Shown here in pieces: positions 4,093 to 7,377 of a DNA stretch of 7,377 nt. The DNA comes from Steroidobacteraceae bacterium. GTDB taxonomy: Bacteria; Pseudomonadota; Gammaproteobacteria; Steroidobacterales; Steroidobacteraceae. The notes beneath the pieces are model-generated. The model had not been told where the DNA came from. It ran no database searches and was given only the letters and a program-made list of their open reading frames with translations. The stretch is from contig JAJTCR010000054.1 in the NCBI GenBank assembly GCA_021325695.1, forward strand, positions 1 to 7,377. The letters run 5' to 3'. Position 1 is the first letter of the stretch, and each line of letters opens with the position of its first letter. Both the position numbers and the translations under genes were made by a program.

Positions 4093-6384
4093 GTGACCGA
4101 GCAGGCCCCGGCGTCCGTCGCGCGGCGCCTGCTGCTCGGCGGCCGGGTGCAGGGCGTGGGCTTCCGTCCGTTCGTCTACCGGCTGGCACACGAACTCCGA
4201 CTCGACGGGTTCGTGCGCAACCTGCGCGGTGACGTCGAGGTGGTGCTGTGCGGCGAGCCGCCGCGGCTCGACCGTTTCGAACGCGAGATCGTCGAACGCG
4301 CGCCGCCGCTCGCCCGACCGCGGCTCGTCGAATCGACACCGTACGAAGGAGCCGTCGGGCGTGGATTCCACATCGCCTCGAGCACCGCGTCGCCCGCACC
4401 GCAGATCTCGGTGCCGCCCGATTTCTTCTGCTGTCCGGACTGCCTGAGCGAGTTGCAGGACCCCGCGGACCGTCGCCACGGCTACGCGTTCATCAACTGC
4501 ACCCAGTGCGGGCCTCGCTACACGCTGATCGAGTCGCTGCCCTACGATCGTCCGAACACGACGATGCGCACGTTCGAGCTCTGCCTCGCGTGCCGTCGCG
4601 AATACGAGGACCCGCTCGACCGGCGCTTCCATGCCGAACCCGTGGCGTGTCCCGTGTGCGGGCCGCACCTGCAGTTCGTGAGCGGCGCCGGTGCCGCGTC
4701 GCCTGCGACCGATGCCGTGACCGACGATGCCACCGCCCTCGCCGCGGCGGTGGCGGTGCTGCGGCGGGGCGAGGTGCTCGCGGTCAAGGGTATCGGCGGT
4801 TATCACCTGCTGTGCGACGCGCGCCGCGAGACTGCGGTGTCGCGACTGCGCGAGCGCAAGCGTCGGCCCGACAAGCCGCTCGCGGTCATGTTTCCGTGGC
4901 AGGGCGCGGACGGGCTCGAGGGCGTCGCCGGCATCTTCGACCTGGAGCCCGCCGCCCGTGCGGCGCTGCTCGACCCGAGTCGGCCGATCGTGCTGCTGCG
5001 CACGCGCGGCGCGAGCGACCTCGCGGGCGGTGTCGCGCCGGGGCTGCGCGAGGTGGGCGTGTTCCTGCCGTACAGCCCGCTGCACCAGTTGCTGCTCAGT
5101 GCGTTCGGCGGCCCGGTCGTCGCGACGTCGGGCAACGTGAGCGGCGAACCGGTGCTGACCGACGCCGTCGAGGCCACGGCGCGGCTCGCGCAGATCGCCG
5201 ACGCCTTCCTGCATCACGACCGGCCGATCGTGCGACCGGCCGACGATTCCGTGGTGCGCGTTATCGCCGGTCGCGCGCGGCCGATCCGTCTCGGGCGCGG
5301 CGTCGCCCCGCTCGAACTGGAACTGCCCGAGCGTTTGCCGTACCCGGTGATCGCGGCGGGTGCGCACCTGAAGAACACGGTCGCGCTGGCCTGGGATCGT
5401 CGCGTCGTCGTCTCGCCGCACATCGGCGACATGGGCACGCTGCGCAGCGAACGCGTGTTCGCGCAGGTCGCGGCCGACCTGCAGCGACTGTACGACGTGC
5501 GCGCCGAGGCCGTGCTGTGCGACGCGCACCCGGACTACGCGACGTCGCGGTGGGCGCGCACGACCGGCCTGACCGTGCATCCGGTGCTGCACCACCACGC
5601 GCACGCCTCGGCACTCGTGCAGGAGCACGGTCAGCACGCGCAACCGGCGATCGTTTTCGCCTGGGACGGCGTCGGTTTGGGCGGCGACGGCACGCTCTGG
5701 GGTGGCGAGACGTTCGTCGGTCGACCGGGCCAGTGGCAACGCCGCGCCAGCCTGCGGCCGTTTCACCTGCCCGGGGGCGATCGGGCCGGGCGTGCCCCCT
5801 GGCGCAGCGCCGCCGCGCTGTGCTGGGAACTCGGCATCGAATGTCCGGCGCCGGTGCCCGACCCGATCGTGCGCAGCGCATGGCAGCGGCGATTGAACGC
5901 GCCGCGGTCCTCGGCCGCAGGCCGCCTCTTCGACGCCGCCGCGGCGCTGATCCTCGGCGTCGGCGAGACGAGTTTCGAGGGGCAGGGGCCGATGTGGCTC
6001 GAGGCCATTGCGCGCCGTCCGGTTGCCGCGCATCCCGACCTGCCGCTCGCCCCCGACGATGAAGGCGTGCTGCGTCTGGATTGGGCGCCGCTCGTGCGCT
6101 GGCTCGTGACCCACCCCGACGTGGAACCGGCCGATCGCGCAGGCGCGGTGCACGCCGCGCTCGCGGCTGCGATCGTCACCACGGCGGAGACGCTGCGCGT
6201 CCAGCACGGTTGCGCGACCGTGGGACTCACCGGGGGCGTGTTCCAAAACCGGCTGCTCGGCGAATGGGCCGCGGCGGCGCTCGACGAGCGCGGCTTTCGC
6301 GTACTGATGCCCGTACAACTCCCTTGCAACGATGGCGGTCTCAGCTATGGCCAGGTCGCCGACTTCGCCGGCCGAAACGTCTAG
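4093..6384 (+). CDS. hypF: Carbamoyltransferase HypF (hydrogenase cyanide-ligand synthesis)
   Basis: HypF converts carbamoyl phosphate and ATP to carbamoyl-AMP and transfers the carbamoyl group to the C-terminal Cys of HypE, the source of the cyanide ligands. The 763-residue protein has all four parts: acylphosphatase domain (about 10-98) with GRVQGVGFRPF (R25) and FVRN (N43); a double zinc-finger region with CxxC pairs at 114/117, 136/139, 164/167 and 186/189; a YrdC-like domain (about 212-405) with KGIGGYHLLCDA and KRRPDKPLAVMF; and a Kae1/TobZ-like domain (about 415-760) with the metal motif HHHAHA (500-505), WDGVGLGGDGTLWGGE (524-539), GLTGGVFQNRLL (711-722) and NDGGLSYGQ (746-754). Length is normal and no key residue is missing. 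The start is GTG 4093, with GGGA at 4082-4085; the frame stays open upstream into hypD but contains no better start close to the domain. HypE is not in the window. Confidence 0.96.
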   Translation: MTEQAPASVARRLLLGGRVQGVGFRPFVYRLAHELRLDGFVRNLRGDVEVVLCGEPPRLDRFEREIVERAPPLARPRLVESTPYEGAVGRGFHIASSTASPAPQISVPPDFFCCPDCLSELQDPADRRHGYAFINCTQCGPRYTLIESLPYDRPNTTMRTFELCLACRREYEDPLDRRFHAEPVACPVCGPHLQFVSGAGAASPATDAVTDDATALAAAVAVLRRGEVLAVKGIGGYHLLCDARRETAVSRLRERKRRPDKPLAVMFPWQGADGLEGVAGIFDLEPAARAALLDPSRPIVLLRTRGASDLAGGVAPGLREVGVFLPYSPLHQLLLSAFGGPVVATSGNVSGEPVLTDAVEATARLAQIADAFLHHDRPIVRPADDSVVRVIAGRARPIRLGRGVAPLELELPERLPYPVIAAGAHLKNTVALAWDRRVVVSPHIGDMGTLRSERVFAQVAADLQRLYDVRAEAVLCDAHPDYATSRWARTTGLTVHPVLHHHAHASALVQEHGQHAQPAIVFAWDGVGLGGDGTLWGGETFVGRPGQWQRRASLRPFHLPGGDRAGRAPWRSAAALCWELGIECPAPVPDPIVRSAWQRRLNAPRSSAAGRLFDAAAALILGVGETSFEGQGPMWLEAIARRPVAAHPDLPLAPDDEGVLRLDWAPLVRWLVTHPDVEPADRAGAVHAALAAAIVTTAETLRVQHGCATVGLTGGVFQNRLLGEWAAAALDERGFRVLMPVQLPCNDGGLSYGQVADFAGRNV

Positions 6385-6396
6385 ACTTGCCGCCCC

Positions 6397-7377
6397 ATGC
6401 TCTGGTTCGAACGCCCCTTTCTCGCCGTCCTGCGCCACGAATACCGGGCGTCGATGCGCTTCACCGAGGACGACGCCGCGGAAGTCATGCCCGCGGCGCC
6501 GGACTTCCCGTGCCAGCTCTACGTGCACGTGCCGTTCTGCGAAGTGCTGTGCCCGTTCTGCTCGTTTCACCGCGTGCGTTACGATGAAGCGAAATCGCGC
6601 CGGTACTTCGCGGCACTGCGCCACGAGATCCAGCATTACCTCGACGCCGGCTTCCGGTTCGGCGACGTCTACGTCGGCGGCGGCACGCCCACGGTCAATC
6701 CCGACGAGCTGATCGAGACGCTCGAGCTCGTTCGACGGGCCTCGCCGGTGCGCACGGTCTCGATCGAGACCAACCCCAACCACCTCGACCGCCCGACGCT
6801 CTCACGCTACCGCGACGCGGGCGTCACGCGGCTGTCGGTCGGCGTGCAGAGCTTCGACGACGGACTGCTCGCCGGCATGGAGCGCCGCGAAAAGTACGGC
6901 CACGGCGAACTGATCCGCGAGCGGATCGCGGCGGTGCAGGGGCTGTTCCCGACGCTCAACGTCGACATGATCTTCAACCTGCCGGGCCAGACGCTCGCGA
7001 TGCTCGAGCACGACCTCGACGTGTTGCAAGGGCTCGCCGTCGACCAGATTTCGTTCTACCCGTTGATGACGGCCCCGACTGCCCGGCACAAGATGGAGAA
7101 GAGCATGGGTCGCAACGACCCCGCGCTGCGCCATCCGATGTACGAGCGGATCGTCGAGCGACTGCTCGGCGCCGAGTACCACGCCGCCTCGGCATGGTGT
7201 TTCTCGCGCAACCAGGGGATGTTCGACGAGTACATCATCGACCAGGCCGATTACGTGGGCGTCGGCAGTGGCGCCTTCAGCTACGTGGGCGGCGCCTACT
7301 ACTCGACGACCTTTTCGCTGAACCACTACTGTCGCCGCGTCGAAGGCGGACAGAGCGGCATCACGCAGCGACGCCCC
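6397..7377 (+). CDS. HemN/HemW-like radical SAM protein (C terminus beyond window)
   Basis: At least 327 codons of a radical SAM enzyme of the coproporphyrinogen III oxidase-like group; the frame is open at base 7377. The [4Fe-4S]/SAM motif is in VHVPFCEVLCPFCSFHRV, with C48, C52 and C55. SAM-binding and barrel motifs are GGGTPT (94-99), SIETNPN (122-128), LSVGVQSFDD (147-156) and MIFNLPGQT (191-199). Authentic oxygen-independent HemN has CxxxCxxCxC; the fourth cysteine is missing here (CSF), as it is in HemW. HemW, heme-chaperone, HutW/ChuW-type and unassigned members share these motifs, so I give no gene symbol. ATG 6397 follows the hypF stop by 12 bases with no good ribosome site, so translation may depend on readthrough from hypF. 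Its place in a hydrogenase operon may reflect a need for heme in a cytochrome b partner, but that is inference; simple adjacency is also possible. Confidence 0.85.
   Translation, partial: MLWFERPFLAVLRHEYRASMRFTEDDAAEVMPAAPDFPCQLYVHVPFCEVLCPFCSFHRVRYDEAKSRRYFAALRHEIQHYLDAGFRFGDVYVGGGTPTVNPDELIETLELVRRASPVRTVSIETNPNHLDRPTLSRYRDAGVTRLSVGVQSFDDGLLAGMERREKYGHGELIRERIAAVQGLFPTLNVDMIFNLPGQTLAMLEHDLDVLQGLAVDQISFYPLMTAPTARHKMEKSMGRNDPALRHPMYERIVERLLGAEYHAASAWCFSRNQGMFDEYIIDQADYVGVGSGAFSYVGGAYYSTTFSLNHYCRRVEGGQSGITQRRP

Noticed and set aside
4248..6062. A 604-codon plus-strand open frame in a second frame inside hypF
   Set aside because: It is Arg/Ala-rich frame-shifted reading of hypF; stop codons are rare in this frame because of the high GC.
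3781..6783. A 1000-codon open frame on the minus strand across hypD, hypF and the radical SAM gene
   Set aside because: It runs antisense to hypF, which has every domain motif. The translation is rich in Arg, Ala and His with no recognisable motif, as expected from the opposite strand of GC-rich coding DNA.

Overview
The window is a [NiFe]-hydrogenase locus from a GC-rich bacterium. Almost every third codon position is G or C, so long open frames appear on both strands. The gene content (Tat-exported uptake hydrogenase small subunit, HoxM/HupD-type protease, HupH-like protein, complete-looking HypC, A, B, D and F) points to a proteobacterium. The taxon is inference from general family resemblance and I cannot name a genus.

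Layout. On the minus strand, reading right to left, lie a hydrogenase maturation endopeptidase (about 1327-833), a short HupH/HyaF C-terminal-domain protein (836-390) that starts inside the protease stop by an ATGA overlap, and the N-terminal 109 codons of a [NiFe]-hydrogenase small subunit with a twin-arginine signal (327-1, cut by the window edge). A divergent, comparatively AT-rich intergenic region of about 190 bases (1328-1520) contains several small inverted repeats and probably the promoters of both operons. On the plus strand run hypC (1521-1745), hypA (1738-2100), hypB (2155-2913), hypD (2940-4064), hypF (4093-6384) and a HemN/HemW-like radical SAM protein gene (6397 to beyond 7377). 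Gaps are overlapping or very short, so the plus-strand genes look like one operon.

How the genes work together. HypF (with HypE, which is not in the window) makes the cyanide ligands from carbamoyl phosphate. HypC and HypD carry and assemble the Fe(CN)2CO unit. HypA and HypB insert nickel. The HoxM/HupD-type protease then trims the large-subunit C terminus. The HupH-like protein probably assists hydrogenase maturation. The small subunit has a Tat signal, so the finished enzyme is predicted to face the periplasm. Its first cluster motif is ECTGCTES, without the extra cysteine of oxygen-tolerant membrane-bound hydrogenases. The partial sequence most resembles group 1c/1e (Isp-type) uptake enzymes, but the large subunit and any electron-transfer partners lie outside the window.

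I see no CRISPR, mobile element, tRNA/rRNA or clearly unprecedented system. The points most worth a second look are the stand-alone short HupH-like protein, the absence of hypE directly after hypF, the linked HemN-like radical SAM gene, the nested inverted repeats between the divergent operons, and a variant segment in HypD.
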